A stretch of 64,000 bases of DNA from Pseudomonas fluorescens (lineage in GTDB: Bacteria > Pseudomonadota > Gammaproteobacteria > Pseudomonadales > Pseudomonadaceae). This document shows positions 56,140 through 64,000 of the stretch, piece after piece. Position 1 is the first letter of the stretch, and each line of letters opens with the position of its first letter. The stretch lies in assembly GCF_902497745.1 (NCBI RefSeq), contig NZ_CABVHJ010000023.1, forward strand, positions 1 to 64,000, read 5' to 3'. The notes below the pieces were generated by a model, which had not been told where the DNA came from, did no database searches, and saw only the letters and a list, made by a program, of their open reading frames with translations. The translations under genes were made by a program, and so were the position numbers.

Positions 56140-56169
56140 AACGGGAGCCCTTGAGCTCCCATTTTTTTT
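56140..56169 (+). terminator. Terminator of the DUF4136 pair
   Basis: ACGGGAGC, a short loop and GCTCCCA followed by eight T. Confidence 0.92.
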
Positions 56170-56187
56170 GCCCTGCGACGACCCCCG

Positions 56188-56271
56188 GTAGGAGCTGCCG
56201 AAGGCTGCGATCTTTTGATTTTGATTTTTAGAGGCCAAGATCAAAAGATCGCAGCCTTCGGCAGCTCCTAC
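56188..56271. repeat. Second copy of the GTAGGAGCTGCCGAAGGCTG inverted repeat
   Basis: Same arms as 45787-45869 with a slightly different centre. It stands just upstream of tadG. Confidence 0.92.
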
Positions 56272-56330
56272 CGGAGATTGCGCGTCTACACTCAGTTACA
56301 CCAATGGAGCCAGCGGCAAAGGAGTGCGCC

Positions 56331-58319
56331 ATGTCGCCTCGTTCGCGATTCAACGGCCCGGTCCGCCAGCGCGGGGCGATCGGCTTGATGGCGGCGGCCA
56401 CCCTCAGTCTGGCGGTGGTGATGCTGCTGTTGGTGGTCGACACCGGTCGCTTGTACATGGAACAACGCAAATTGCAGCGGGTGGTCGACAACGCCGCCCT
56501 CGAAGCCGTCAGCCGTGGCGGCAATTGCCTGCCGGGCCTGAGCGCTGCCAGTTACGCCGGGCAAAGCGCCGTGCGCAATGGCTACATAGTCGATGCCGGC
56601 AACACCCTCGCCACCACGTGCGGCACCCTGGTCACTCCAGCCTCCGGCCTGCGCACGTTCGCAGTGGATGCCACGCAAGCGGCAGCGGTCAAAGTCGTCG
56701 CCAGTCGTACGGTGACCACCAGTTTTGCCGGTGGCGTACAGGCCTTGTTCAGCGGCACCCCGGTCAGTCTCAACACCACGCTCAATGCCTCGGCGGTGGC
56801 CGCCAAACCGCAGCCGACGGTGGCCCAGCTGAATATACGCAGCACCTTGGCCAGCATTGATACGGCACAGTCGAACATCCTCAATCCGCTGTTTTCCGGA
56901 TTATTGGGCGGCAACGTCAACCTCACAGCACTGGGCTGGGATGGCCTGCTGAACACCGACATCAACTTGCTCAAATACCTTGATCAACTGGCGATCAATC
57001 TCAACGTCGCGGCCGGCAACTACACGCAGTTGCTCAATACCCAGGCGACCGTGACGCAACTGATTCAGGCGGCGGCGACGGTGGTGCAACTCAACGGCGC
57101 GACCGCCCAGGTGATCACTGCACTGGGCCAATTGCAGGTGGCCGCGATCAATGCGGCGCCGGTCAAACTGGGCGACATCCTGCAATTGCAGACCGGCACC
57201 ACGGCGGCAGGGCTGGACGCCAATCTGCAACTGCTGCAACTGATTCAGGGCGTGGTGCAACTGGCCAACAGCAAGAGTGCGGTGGCGGCAACGTTGCCGA
57301 TCAGTGTGCTGGGGCTGGCGAATGTCACGGTGCGGGTGAAAGTGATCGAGCCACCGCAGTTTTCTGCGATTGGCGATCCGGCGCGGGCCAAGGTCAACCC
57401 GACCGGGGCGGACCGGATTTATGTGCGTACGGCGCAGGTGCGCACGCTGGTCTCAGTGAATCTGCCGGTGCTGTCCGGAGTGACGGGGCTGACCAATGCG
57501 GTGTTGGGATTGGTCGGTGCGTTGACCCCGACGCTCAATGCGCTGCTGAGCTTGAACCTGGCGGCGACGCTCAATTCAGTGCTTTGCCTGCTCGGTGCCG
57601 GATGTGAGCAGTTGGCCCCGAGGCTGTTGCCATCGCCGCAAATCGATATCAGCCTGGATGCAGGCGGCGCGAAAAGCTATGTCACCGATTACAGCTGCCC
57701 GACAGGCACAACGGGCAGTAAAAGCCTGACGGCACACACCATTACGTCCATCGCCGATCTGAAGCTTGGCAAGATCGACCCAATCAACGCCTTTTCTTCG
57801 GCAGCCGAGCCAACGGTCGCGCCATTGCCATTGATTGATCTGGGCATCGAGACTTGTTACGGACTGTTCGGCTGTGATGCCAACTCCCATGTGCAATTCG
57901 GCGCAGGCGGAATTGCGATCAAACTCGACAGCAGCGTCGCGCAGAACTCGCAAGACCTGGTGTTCTCCAGCAGCACACCATTCGCCACCCCGGCCAACCT
58001 CAAACTGCCGCCGAGCATCTTGCCGGCAGCGCCAACCAGCAACATCGTCGGCAGCCTGTCGAATACCCTCGCGGGGATCAATCTGATCGTCTACAAACCG
58101 CAGGGCAGCAATCCGTTGGGTGCCATCGTCACTGGTGTTGCCTCGTTGATCAGCGATGTCACCAGCAAGTTGCTGCCGGTGGTGACCAACCTGATCAGCC
58201 CGTTGCTCGACCCTCTGCTGAACAACCTGCTCAAAGGTCTGGGTATCAACCTGATGGACGTCGACGTTGGCGCCAATATGACCTGCGGCCAGACCGGCAA
58301 GGCCTATCTGGTAATTTAG
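56331..58319 (+). CDS. tadG: Tad pilus assembly protein TadG-like
   Basis: 662 residues from MSPRSRFNGPVRQRG with AAGGAG six bases upstream. The TadE/TadG-like N-terminal helix is clear (RQRGAIGLMAAATLSLAV, then VDTGRLYMEQRKLQRVVDNA). The rest is exported, with Leu/Asn-rich repeats (for example LLSLNLAATLNSVLCLLG) and paired Cys (CLLGAGC; CYGLFGC). TadG anchors or controls the Flp pilus in the envelope. It is convergent with pprA; in P. aeruginosa tadG lies beside pprB instead. Confidence 0.83.
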   Translation: MSPRSRFNGPVRQRGAIGLMAAATLSLAVVMLLLVVDTGRLYMEQRKLQRVVDNAALEAVSRGGNCLPGLSAASYAGQSAVRNGYIVDAGNTLATTCGTLVTPASGLRTFAVDATQAAAVKVVASRTVTTSFAGGVQALFSGTPVSLNTTLNASAVAAKPQPTVAQLNIRSTLASIDTAQSNILNPLFSGLLGGNVNLTALGWDGLLNTDINLLKYLDQLAINLNVAAGNYTQLLNTQATVTQLIQAAATVVQLNGATAQVITALGQLQVAAINAAPVKLGDILQLQTGTTAAGLDANLQLLQLIQGVVQLANSKSAVAATLPISVLGLANVTVRVKVIEPPQFSAIGDPARAKVNPTGADRIYVRTAQVRTLVSVNLPVLSGVTGLTNAVLGLVGALTPTLNALLSLNLAATLNSVLCLLGAGCEQLAPRLLPSPQIDISLDAGGAKSYVTDYSCPTGTTGSKSLTAHTITSIADLKLGKIDPINAFSSAAEPTVAPLPLIDLGIETCYGLFGCDANSHVQFGAGGIAIKLDSSVAQNSQDLVFSSSTPFATPANLKLPPSILPAAPTSNIVGSLSNTLAGINLIVYKPQGSNPLGAIVTGVASLISDVTSKLLPVVTNLISPLLDPLLNNLLKGLGINLMDVDVGANMTCGQTGKAYLVI

Positions 58320-61069
58320 GCATCAGAGGCAATCGGCAATTCGATGCAGAACCGCGCACCCTCCACCGAATTGCGCACGCTCAACTGGCCGCCCATGTTG
58401 TCGATGATGCCGTAGCTCACCGACAGCCCCAGCCCGGTGCCGATGCCGATCGGTTTGGTGGTGAAAAACGGCTCGAAGATCCGCTCCAGCAGACGCGGAT
58501 CAATGCCGCCACCGTTGTCCTCGACCCACAACCGCACGCTCTGTTCATCGCGCTCGACGTAGATCGCAATCCATGGTTTGAAGGTTGAATCCTTCTCGCG
58601 CTTGCTCAGTAACGCGTCGCGCGCGTTGACCATCAGGTTGATCAGTACCTGCTCAAGCTGATCGACGTAGCCGCGCACCTGAACCTCGAACCCCGTCTCG
58701 CTGATGCGCAGATCCACACCTTTGCCGCGCATGCCTTCGGCCAATAGCGACAGTGTGCCTTCAATGGCCGAGGCTGGATTGAACAGTTGCTGTTCGATCT
58801 CCGAACGCCGGCCAAACACGCGCATGTGATCGACCACTTTCGCGGCGCGCTGCACCTGCGCGTCGATGCGGTTGAGCTTGTCGGTCAGGTAATCGATCTG
58901 TACATCACCGTTGCTCAGGCGCTTGAGCACGTTGACGATGGCCATGCGCATCACGTTCAGCGGCTGATTGATTTCGTGGGCCAGGCCGGTGGCCATTTCG
59001 CCGAGTGTGGCCATTTTCGCGCTTTGTGTGAGTTGCTGCTGCGAGCGGCGCACTTCGGTGTTGTCGCGGCCCACCGCTTGCACTTCGATCAATTGGCCGT
59101 GTTCGTCGAACACGCCGCGATCGGACCACACCCACCAGGCGTGTTCGCGGCCGGGCAGTTGCAGGCTGATTTCTGCGGTGCTCACCGGCTGCTCCGCCGT
59201 CAGTGAAGCGAGGCGCTGGATGAACGCGGCGCGTTGCTCGTCGGACATCCAACTGCCCAGATCGACCCCCGGCAACTCTTCCGGCGTGCATTCCAGATAG
59301 GTCGCCAGCGGCCGGTTGCCGAAAGTCAGAGTCAGGTCCGGTCGGTAGCGACAGATCATCGCCGGCGAGTCCTCCACCAGAATCCGGTAGCGCTCCTCGC
59401 TCTTTTTCACCTGCTCGGCCGCCAGGGTTGCTTCGGTGACATCCAGCCACAACCCGACCGCTTCCACCGGCAGGCCAAGGTCATTGCGCAGCAGCCTGGC
59501 TTCATCGAGCAGCCAGTGATATTCGCCATGCCGGTCGCGCAGGCGATAACGCGCGCGCACTGAACCTTCACGGAGCAATTGGCGGCTGCGGGCGAAATAC
59601 AGGTCGCGATCGTCAGGGTGGATCATCTCGATCAGTGCACTGTTGCCGCAGTCCTCAAGACTCCAGCCCAGCAGCGGTTGCAGGCTGGCACTGAAGAACG
59701 CCGGAATCAGCGCGCCTTCGTGATACTGCTGGACGTAAATCACCGCCGGCGAACTGGCGATCAGATTGTCGAGCCGTGCATGCGCGGCGGCGGCTCGTTG
59801 CTGCTGGTTCTGGATGTCGCTGATGTCGAGCATGAAACCGACCCGCCGGCGATGCTCGCCGCTGCCAATCACCTGGCCTTGGACGCGAAACCACGTTGGC
59901 GCCTGCGCGGGATCGCCATTGCGCAGGCGCACCGACAGCGTCAGGGCTTCGCCATGTTGCTGCAAGGCCTGTAGACGGCTGCGCAACTCGTCGCGGTCGG
60001 CGGGATGGATCTGTGCCAGCCAGTCTTCCAGCGCCAGTCCGTCATTGTTCAGTTGCAGGGACGCAGCCAGCGCAGGCGCCAGTTGAATGTTGTCGTCACC
60101 GCCGAGGATTTCCCACCAGCCTGCACCCAACAGGGTTTGCAGCGCTTCGATGCGCTCCAGTTGCCGGTGATGCTGCTGTTCGCGCAGGCGCCCGAGCAAC
60201 GGCCCGGCCAGCGCGGCGAGCAGTGTTATCCAGTCACGATCGGTCAGATGCGGCGCGGCGCTGTCCACGGGATAAAACCCGCAGAGCAGCCAGGCCACCA
60301 CACCGCGTTCATCGCTATACGGCACCGCGAAACCTTCGGCATTGCCAAACAGAGCCTGCACCCGTGAATGTTCATCGAGGCCATGGTGCGCGCCGACACG
60401 CTGCGGTGCAGCGCCATTGAGGCTGTCCAGCGGCGTGCCGAGACGCTGATCGTCATGCCACAAAGTCGGCGCATCGTGGGCGCGATACTGGCGATAAATC
60501 TGCCAGCCCTGCGCCTCATCATCGAGCAAGGCCAACGCCAGACAAGGGATGTGCCAGTGCTGGGCAATCACCTGCAGTTGTTCGCTGACGATCACCGGCA
60601 AACGCAGGGGGCTGCACGCGCGCAACTGTTCGCTGATCTGCCCGGCAATCAATTGGCAGGCGTCACGCTGGCGCGATTGCTGGCGTTCGAACAGCAGGTC
60701 GGCGATATCGATCAACTGCATCAACCAGCCTTCGCCCTGCGGTTGCACCCAGCCACGCAAGTGCAAGTGCTGTTCGCCCAATCCCGAAAAGTCGAGATCG
60801 AGCAGTAGCCCTTGCCACTCCCTCGGCCGACCTTCGATGGTCAATGTGCTGTGGGGTAACAGATAGGCGCTCAGTGGCAAGGGGGGCTGGTGCGGTTTGT
60901 GCTGCGCCAGCAGATGGCGCAACGGGCCGGCCATTTGCAGCACGCCAGCGTCGTCGTTCAGGTACAGGTGCAAGCCTGTCGCGGGTGAGCCGAGTGGGTC
61001 GGGCAACTCGTGTGCGGCGGGCGGCTTGCGTTTGAGCAAGCGCCCGAAGAGTTTGTCCCCCGACGTCAA
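58316..61069 (-). CDS. pprA: Sensor histidine kinase PprA
   Basis: 917 residues, near P. aeruginosa PprA. An N-terminal GAF-like region (~130-300) lacks membrane helices; three PAS regions follow (~310-420, 430-545, 550-665), each with PAC motifs such as RRVGFMLDISDIQNQQ and EAVGLWLDVTEATLAAE. The kinase part has ATGLAHEINQPLNVMRMA (phospho-His) and HATPase motifs NLMVNARDALL, VEDNGGGID and GTGLGLSVSYGI. PprA phosphorylates PprB, which turns on Flp pili and adhesion. The start overlaps the tadF-like stop (ATGA). Confidence 0.88.
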   Translation of the reverse strand: MTSGDKLFGRLLKRKPPAAHELPDPLGSPATGLHLYLNDDAGVLQMAGPLRHLLAQHKPHQPPLPLSAYLLPHSTLTIEGRPREWQGLLLDLDFSGLGEQHLHLRGWVQPQGEGWLMQLIDIADLLFERQQSRQRDACQLIAGQISEQLRACSPLRLPVIVSEQLQVIAQHWHIPCLALALLDDEAQGWQIYRQYRAHDAPTLWHDDQRLGTPLDSLNGAAPQRVGAHHGLDEHSRVQALFGNAEGFAVPYSDERGVVAWLLCGFYPVDSAAPHLTDRDWITLLAALAGPLLGRLREQQHHRQLERIEALQTLLGAGWWEILGGDDNIQLAPALAASLQLNNDGLALEDWLAQIHPADRDELRSRLQALQQHGEALTLSVRLRNGDPAQAPTWFRVQGQVIGSGEHRRRVGFMLDISDIQNQQQRAAAAHARLDNLIASSPAVIYVQQYHEGALIPAFFSASLQPLLGWSLEDCGNSALIEMIHPDDRDLYFARSRQLLREGSVRARYRLRDRHGEYHWLLDEARLLRNDLGLPVEAVGLWLDVTEATLAAEQVKKSEERYRILVEDSPAMICRYRPDLTLTFGNRPLATYLECTPEELPGVDLGSWMSDEQRAAFIQRLASLTAEQPVSTAEISLQLPGREHAWWVWSDRGVFDEHGQLIEVQAVGRDNTEVRRSQQQLTQSAKMATLGEMATGLAHEINQPLNVMRMAIVNVLKRLSNGDVQIDYLTDKLNRIDAQVQRAAKVVDHMRVFGRRSEIEQQLFNPASAIEGTLSLLAEGMRGKGVDLRISETGFEVQVRGYVDQLEQVLINLMVNARDALLSKREKDSTFKPWIAIYVERDEQSVRLWVEDNGGGIDPRLLERIFEPFFTTKPIGIGTGLGLSVSYGIIDNMGGQLSVRNSVEGARFCIELPIASDA

Positions 61070-61509
61070 AATTGCAGACTCGATTTGGCGGTCAGATAGG
61101 TGGGCAGACTGGGCACTGTACCAACGACCGGAAGCACCAGGAACGGCATGACCTGATTCAACTTGCTGACCGGATAATCCACTCGCACCGTCAGCAGGCC
61201 TGACGCGCTGTATTGGCTGCTGGTATCAACGCCGACCACCAGGTTGAAGACCGGCGGAATCCAGGACAACTGCTGGGTCAGCGTGGCGTTCGCGGTGTTG
61301 AGCACGACCGTTGAATAGTTGGGAGTGTTGGGATCGACCGCGACACTGCGGCGCACCGCCTCGGACGTGGCCTGATTGAATGATTGCATCATCACCAAGG
61401 GCAGGCTGTAGCTGACCAGACCGTAGAACACGGCGAAAAAGATGATGAACACCAAGGCGAACTCGATCGCCACCGCACCTTTTTGCGACTTCCGAAAGCC
61501 GGTTTTCAT
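61066..61509 (-). CDS. tadF: TadE/TadF-like minor pilin
   Basis: 147 residues from ATG 61509 (MKTGFRKSQKGAVAIEFALV); a GTG at 61533 is possible. The RKSQKGAVAIEFALVFIIFF segment is the TadE-like pseudopilin signature with the conserved Glu five residues after the cleavage region. It is upstream of pprA and divergent from fppA, the same arrangement as the pprA-tadF/fppA part of the P. aeruginosa Tad locus. Confidence 0.85.
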   Translation of the reverse strand: MKTGFRKSQKGAVAIEFALVFIIFFAVFYGLVSYSLPLVMMQSFNQATSEAVRRSVAVDPNTPNYSTVVLNTANATLTQQLSWIPPVFNLVVGVDTSSQYSASGLLTVRVDYPVSKLNQVMPFLVLPVVGTVPSLPTYLTAKSSLQF

Positions 61510-61584
61510 GAGTGCGTCTACCCTGACTGTCACTGCGTAGTATCAGCATAGAATCATTCAGCAAAAACGGACGGTTTTTACCGG
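61510..61584. promoter_or_regulatory. Divergent promoter region tadF/fppA
   Basis: A 75-base spacer that should serve both directions; PprB control is expected from P. aeruginosa. I see no clear motif within it. Confidence 0.35.
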
Positions 61585-62055
61585 ATGCACAGTTTTATTC
61601 TCCTGATCTGGCTGGTGCTGTGCGCGGCGCAAGACGCTCGCCAGCGCCGCATTGCCAATGCTCTGACCCTCGGCGTCGCCGCGCTGGCGCTGATCTGGCT
61701 GTTGTGCACCGGCAGCACCTGGCTGGGCGCGGAAGCGGGGCAGGGCGGTTGGGCCTGCCTGATTGCGCTGGCACTGACCCTGCCGGGTTTTCTCATGGGC
61801 CGCATGGGCGCCGGCGATGTGAAATTAATGACAGCTCTGGGGCTCGCGACGGACGGTCTGTTCATTCTTGGGGTATTTATTGGCGCTGGGCTCGCCAGCG
61901 TGGTCTGGATGCTGCTGGCGCCAAGAGTCTGGCTTCATATGAGTCAAGGGCTTAGAGATCGTCTGCGATATCTGGGGCCAAATATGTCAAAAAAGCTGCC
62001 ATTTGCACCGTTTGTGCTGCTTGGGACGGTGCTTGTTCTGCTTTGGATCCATTAG
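61585..62055 (+). CDS. fppA: Flp prepilin peptidase FppA (A24 type IV)
   Basis: 156 residues with five or six membrane helices. The two catalytic aspartates of A24 peptidases are seen: Asp17 in CAAQDARQRRI and the GxGD-like site in GRMGAGDVKLMTALG. It lacks the N-terminal methylase domain of PilD, as expected for FppA/TadV. It matures Flp and TadE/F pilins. Confidence 0.92.
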   Translation: MHSFILLIWLVLCAAQDARQRRIANALTLGVAALALIWLLCTGSTWLGAEAGQGGWACLIALALTLPGFLMGRMGAGDVKLMTALGLATDGLFILGVFIGAGLASVVWMLLAPRVWLHMSQGLRDRLRYLGPNMSKKLPFAPFVLLGTVLVLLWIH

Positions 62056-62074
62056 TCGCCAAGCGCCACTAGTC

Positions 62075-62106
62075 CTATGTACATAGTCGGAAAGTACGTC
62101 TACTTT
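62075..62106 (+). promoter_or_regulatory. Two palindromes upstream of pprB
   Basis: CTATGTACATAG is a perfect 12-base palindrome; four bases later AAAGTAcgtcTACTTT is a second inverted repeat. They lie 76-107 bases before the pprB start, where a dimeric regulator such as a LuxR-type protein, perhaps PprB itself, could bind. Confidence 0.45.
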
Positions 62107-62181
62107 CAAAGGAACTGGTTATACAGCCAAAGGCTGGCAGTACAGGAATGGTCAGCTTTGGCCTGGGACATGGAGTAGCAC

Positions 62182-62970
62182 GTGAACAAGCTTACGTCTG
62201 CGGTAAAAGTCCTCGTGGTCGACGATCAGCCGTTGATTGTGGAGGAGTTGTGCGAGTTTCTTGAAAGCAGCGGTTATCGCTGTGTGCCGTGTGAGTCCAG
62301 TCAGCAGGCGATCGAGCGTTTCAATGAGGACGCGGAAATCGGTCTGGTGCTGAGTGATCTGCACATGCCGGACATGGACGGCATTCAGTTGATCCAGGCA
62401 TTGCAGCGGTTGGCGGGCAAGCATCGGGCTTTTGAGGCGATCATGCTCACCGGGCGTGCCGACAAGCAGGATGTGATCAAGGCGTTGCGTGCCGGGATTG
62501 CCGATTATTATCAGAAACCGATTGATCTGGATGAGTTGCTCGAAGGTGTGCGGCGTCAGGAGGTGGCTCTGCAGGAGCGGCAGAAGAATCTGCAACTGGG
62601 GCATTTGAATCAGAAGTTGCAGTATTTGTCTGAGTCGATTGATGACCTGTATCAGGATCTGGACAAGGTGCGGCGCAGTCCTTCGGCGGTGGCTCGCGAT
62701 GTGTCGGGTGGTGAGCCTGCCGAGGCTGAGGCGCAGGAGATGCCGGCGATTTTCAATCAGTTGTCACCGCGACAGCTGGATGTGGCGCGGTTGGTGGGCA
62801 AGGGGCAGACCAATTATCAGATTGCCTGTGAGTTGGGGATTACCGAGAACACGGTGAAGCTTTATGTTTCGCAGGTGTTGCGGTTGACGCATATGCATAA
62901 TCGGACGCAGTTGGCTTTGGCCTTGTCGCCGAGTGCTTCTGCTTTGCGGCAGCGGGTTACGGCGCATTGA
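62182..62970 (+). CDS. pprB: Response regulator PprB
   Basis: 262 residues from a GTG start with GGAG six bases before. REC domain (VLVVDDQPLIVEELCEFL; LVLSDLHMPDMDGIQLI with the phospho-Asp; MLTGRADKQ), a coiled linker (~125-190), and a LuxR-type HTH (LSPRQLDVARLVGKGQTNYQ; GITENTVKLYVSQVLR). Partner of PprA; activates Flp/Tad pilus, fimbrial and adhesin genes in P. aeruginosa. No flp or tadZ-A genes follow within the window. Confidence 0.92.
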   Translation: MNKLTSAVKVLVVDDQPLIVEELCEFLESSGYRCVPCESSQQAIERFNEDAEIGLVLSDLHMPDMDGIQLIQALQRLAGKHRAFEAIMLTGRADKQDVIKALRAGIADYYQKPIDLDELLEGVRRQEVALQERQKNLQLGHLNQKLQYLSESIDDLYQDLDKVRRSPSAVARDVSGGEPAEAEAQEMPAIFNQLSPRQLDVARLVGKGQTNYQIACELGITENTVKLYVSQVLRLTHMHNRTQLALALSPSASALRQRVTAH

Positions 62971-63029
62971 CGTGGCGGCCTGTGGGCCGACCATGCTCTT
63001 GGGGTTTTGGGTGAATATCCGTTTCTGCG

Positions 63030-63295
63030 GGTGTTGCCGCTCGCGGTTTCGCCCTTACGGCGAGGCACTTTTTCCAGACGCCGAAAAAGTACCCAAAAAG
63101 GCTTGCCGCAACGTTCGGCCCGCTCGCTGAGGCTCGGGGTTCCTTCGCTCCGGGATCGATCCGGGGGGCATCGCCTACGGTTTGCTTCGCTGCACCTCCT
63201 CTCGATGTGTTCGACTTCGTCGAACGGTCGCTGCGCTCCCACCCCCGGATCAATCCCTCCACTCAGCCTGCCGACGCGGCCGGTGAATCAAGATC
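63030..63295. repeat. Dispersed ~260-base Pseudomonas intergenic repeat
   Basis: From about CTCGCGGTTTCGCCCTTACG to CTCAGCCTGCC. It holds a hairpin GTTCGAC-TTC-GTCGAAC and outer inverted arms GGGATCGATCCGGGGG (63152-63167) and CCCCCGGATCAATCCC (63240-63255). I recognise it as a sequence found in many copies in fluorescent pseudomonads. It does not encode a protein. Confidence 0.7.
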
Positions 63296-63346
63296 AAAAG
63301 CTGCAGCCGAGCTAACGCTCATCCTGTTGAGTGGTTAGGAGCGGGG

Positions 63347-63811
63347 GAGGGGCTTTTGATCTGTTTCAGAGTCTGAATTCGACTCGGTATTTCATGTCGG
63401 CATAGCTCTCCCAGGCAACTCGGTCAGTCCCCTCTCCCTCTGGGAGAGGGCTAGGGTGAGGGGCTTTTGATCTGTTTCAGAGTCTGAGTTCGACTCGGAA
63501 TTTCATGTCGGCGTAGCTCTCCCAGACAACTCGGTCAGTCCTCTCTCCCTCTGGGAGAGGGCTAGGTTGAGGGGCTTTTGATCTGTTTCAGAGTCTGAAT
63601 TCGACTCGGTATTTCACGTCGGCGTAACTCTTCCAGGCAACTCGGTCAGTCCCCTCTCCCTCTGGGAGAGGGCTAGGGTGAGGGGCTTTTGATCTGTTTC
63701 AGATGTCTGAGTTCGATTCGGAATTTCATGTCGGCGTAGCTCTCCCAGACAACTCGGTCAGTCCCCTCTCCCTACGGGCGGTCCGACGTTTCGGGAGGGC
63801 TAGGGTGAGGG
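63347..63811. repeat. Tandem array of four 111-base units
   Basis: Units start at 63347, 63458, 63569 and 63680 (GAGGGGCTTTTGATCTGTTT), giving an exact 111-base period. Each contains the hairpin CCCTCTCCCtcTGGGAGAGGG. Copies differ at a few bases; in the fourth the hairpin loop is replaced by a ~20-base insertion (ACGGGCGGTCCGACGTTTCG). Single relatives lie at 1728-1890 and 53151-53287. Confidence 0.93.
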
Positions 63812-64000
63812 TTGGCGTTTGGCTGTTTAAATTTGCGCCAGATAACAGGAACCTTCCCACACTGTTTTCAGGTTGTCCGTCGGACGTGCGCTCTCTAGTC
63901 TCTGGCTGTCGCTGAACACTCAGCGATCGGGTGTGAGAACCCGGCAATTTATGGTCATCCAGTCGTTGTGCACGCATAATCGCCGCCAGCTTGTCTGCTG
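63812..64000. other. Gene-free end of window with two adjacent hairpins
   Basis: No convincing gene. CGCTGA-ACAC-TCAGCG (63910-63925) is followed two bases later by CGGGT-GTGAGA-ACCCG (63928-63943). The close pair suggests a structured RNA leader or terminal part of another dispersed element running past the edge. Confidence 0.4.

Noticed and set aside
63347..63811. CRISPR array
   Set aside because: The 111-base units abut with no variable spacers, and no cas genes are present.
63726..63977. 83-codon minus-strand frame at the window end
   Set aside because: It runs through the repeat array, lacks a ribosome site and has no recognisable domain.

Overview
The window is chromosomal DNA of a Pseudomonas, most likely of the P. 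fluorescens group. The evidence is high-GC coding sequence with long antisense shadow ORFs, many inverted GTGGGAGCGAGCCTGCTCGC-type REP doublets (REPINs), and gene order matching P. aeruginosa over long stretches (speA-SUI1-NUDIX-DUF2333-gcbA-ctpL ... aroQ-accB-accC-prmA ... dusB-fis-purH-purD-retS, then urtABC).

Layout. 1-3.4 kb: 5' part of a urea ABC transporter operon (urtA, urtB, start of urtC; minus strand) behind a good sigma-54 promoter. 3.4-8.6 kb: minus-strand copper-acquisition operon (DUF2946, PCuAC chaperone, DUF2946, OprC-like TonB receptor, PepSY membrane protein). 8.7-9 kb: lone HigA-type antitoxin. 9.3-16.8 kb: aerobic cobalamin corrin-ring genes in two divergent operons (cobL-cbiD-cobK left; cobG-cobH-cobI-cobJ right). 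17.1-24.3 kb: one 2386-residue toxin-like protein with a large-clostridial-toxin glycosyltransferase head, a candidate Cys-His-Asp protease and a TcdA/TcdB-type hydrophobic translocation region. 24.4-27.4 kb: a MarC transporter, then three adjacent genes that appear to be diverged copies of one unrecognised family. 27.4-41.9 kb: housekeeping block (retS, purD, purH, fis, dusB, a zinc-ribbon DUF3426 protein, prmA, accC, accB, aroQ, a chemoreceptor), followed by gcbA to 43.6 kb. 44-48.5 kb: DUF2333, NUDIX, SUI1 and speA. 48.7-51.7 kb: an orphan type VI secretion pair (short VgrG, DUF4123 adaptor) with an alpha/beta-hydrolase lipoprotein. 51.7-56.1 kb: MATE exporter, small membrane protein, MazG-like pyrophosphohydrolase, cmoM, two DUF4136 lipoproteins. 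56.3-63 kb: part of the Flp/Tad pilus system and its PprA/PprB control (tadG, pprA, tadF-like, fppA, pprB). 63-64 kb: repeat-rich DNA without genes, including a four-copy 111-bp tandem array.

Relative to the P. aeruginosa order, where urt genes lie close to retS, about 24 kb (copper, cobalamin, toxin, three-paralogue cluster) sits between urtA and retS. The most novel content is the toxin and the three-paralogue cluster. RetS, GcbA and PprAB make the right half rich in genes controlling the switch between motile, attached and virulent states; any link to the toxin is inference.
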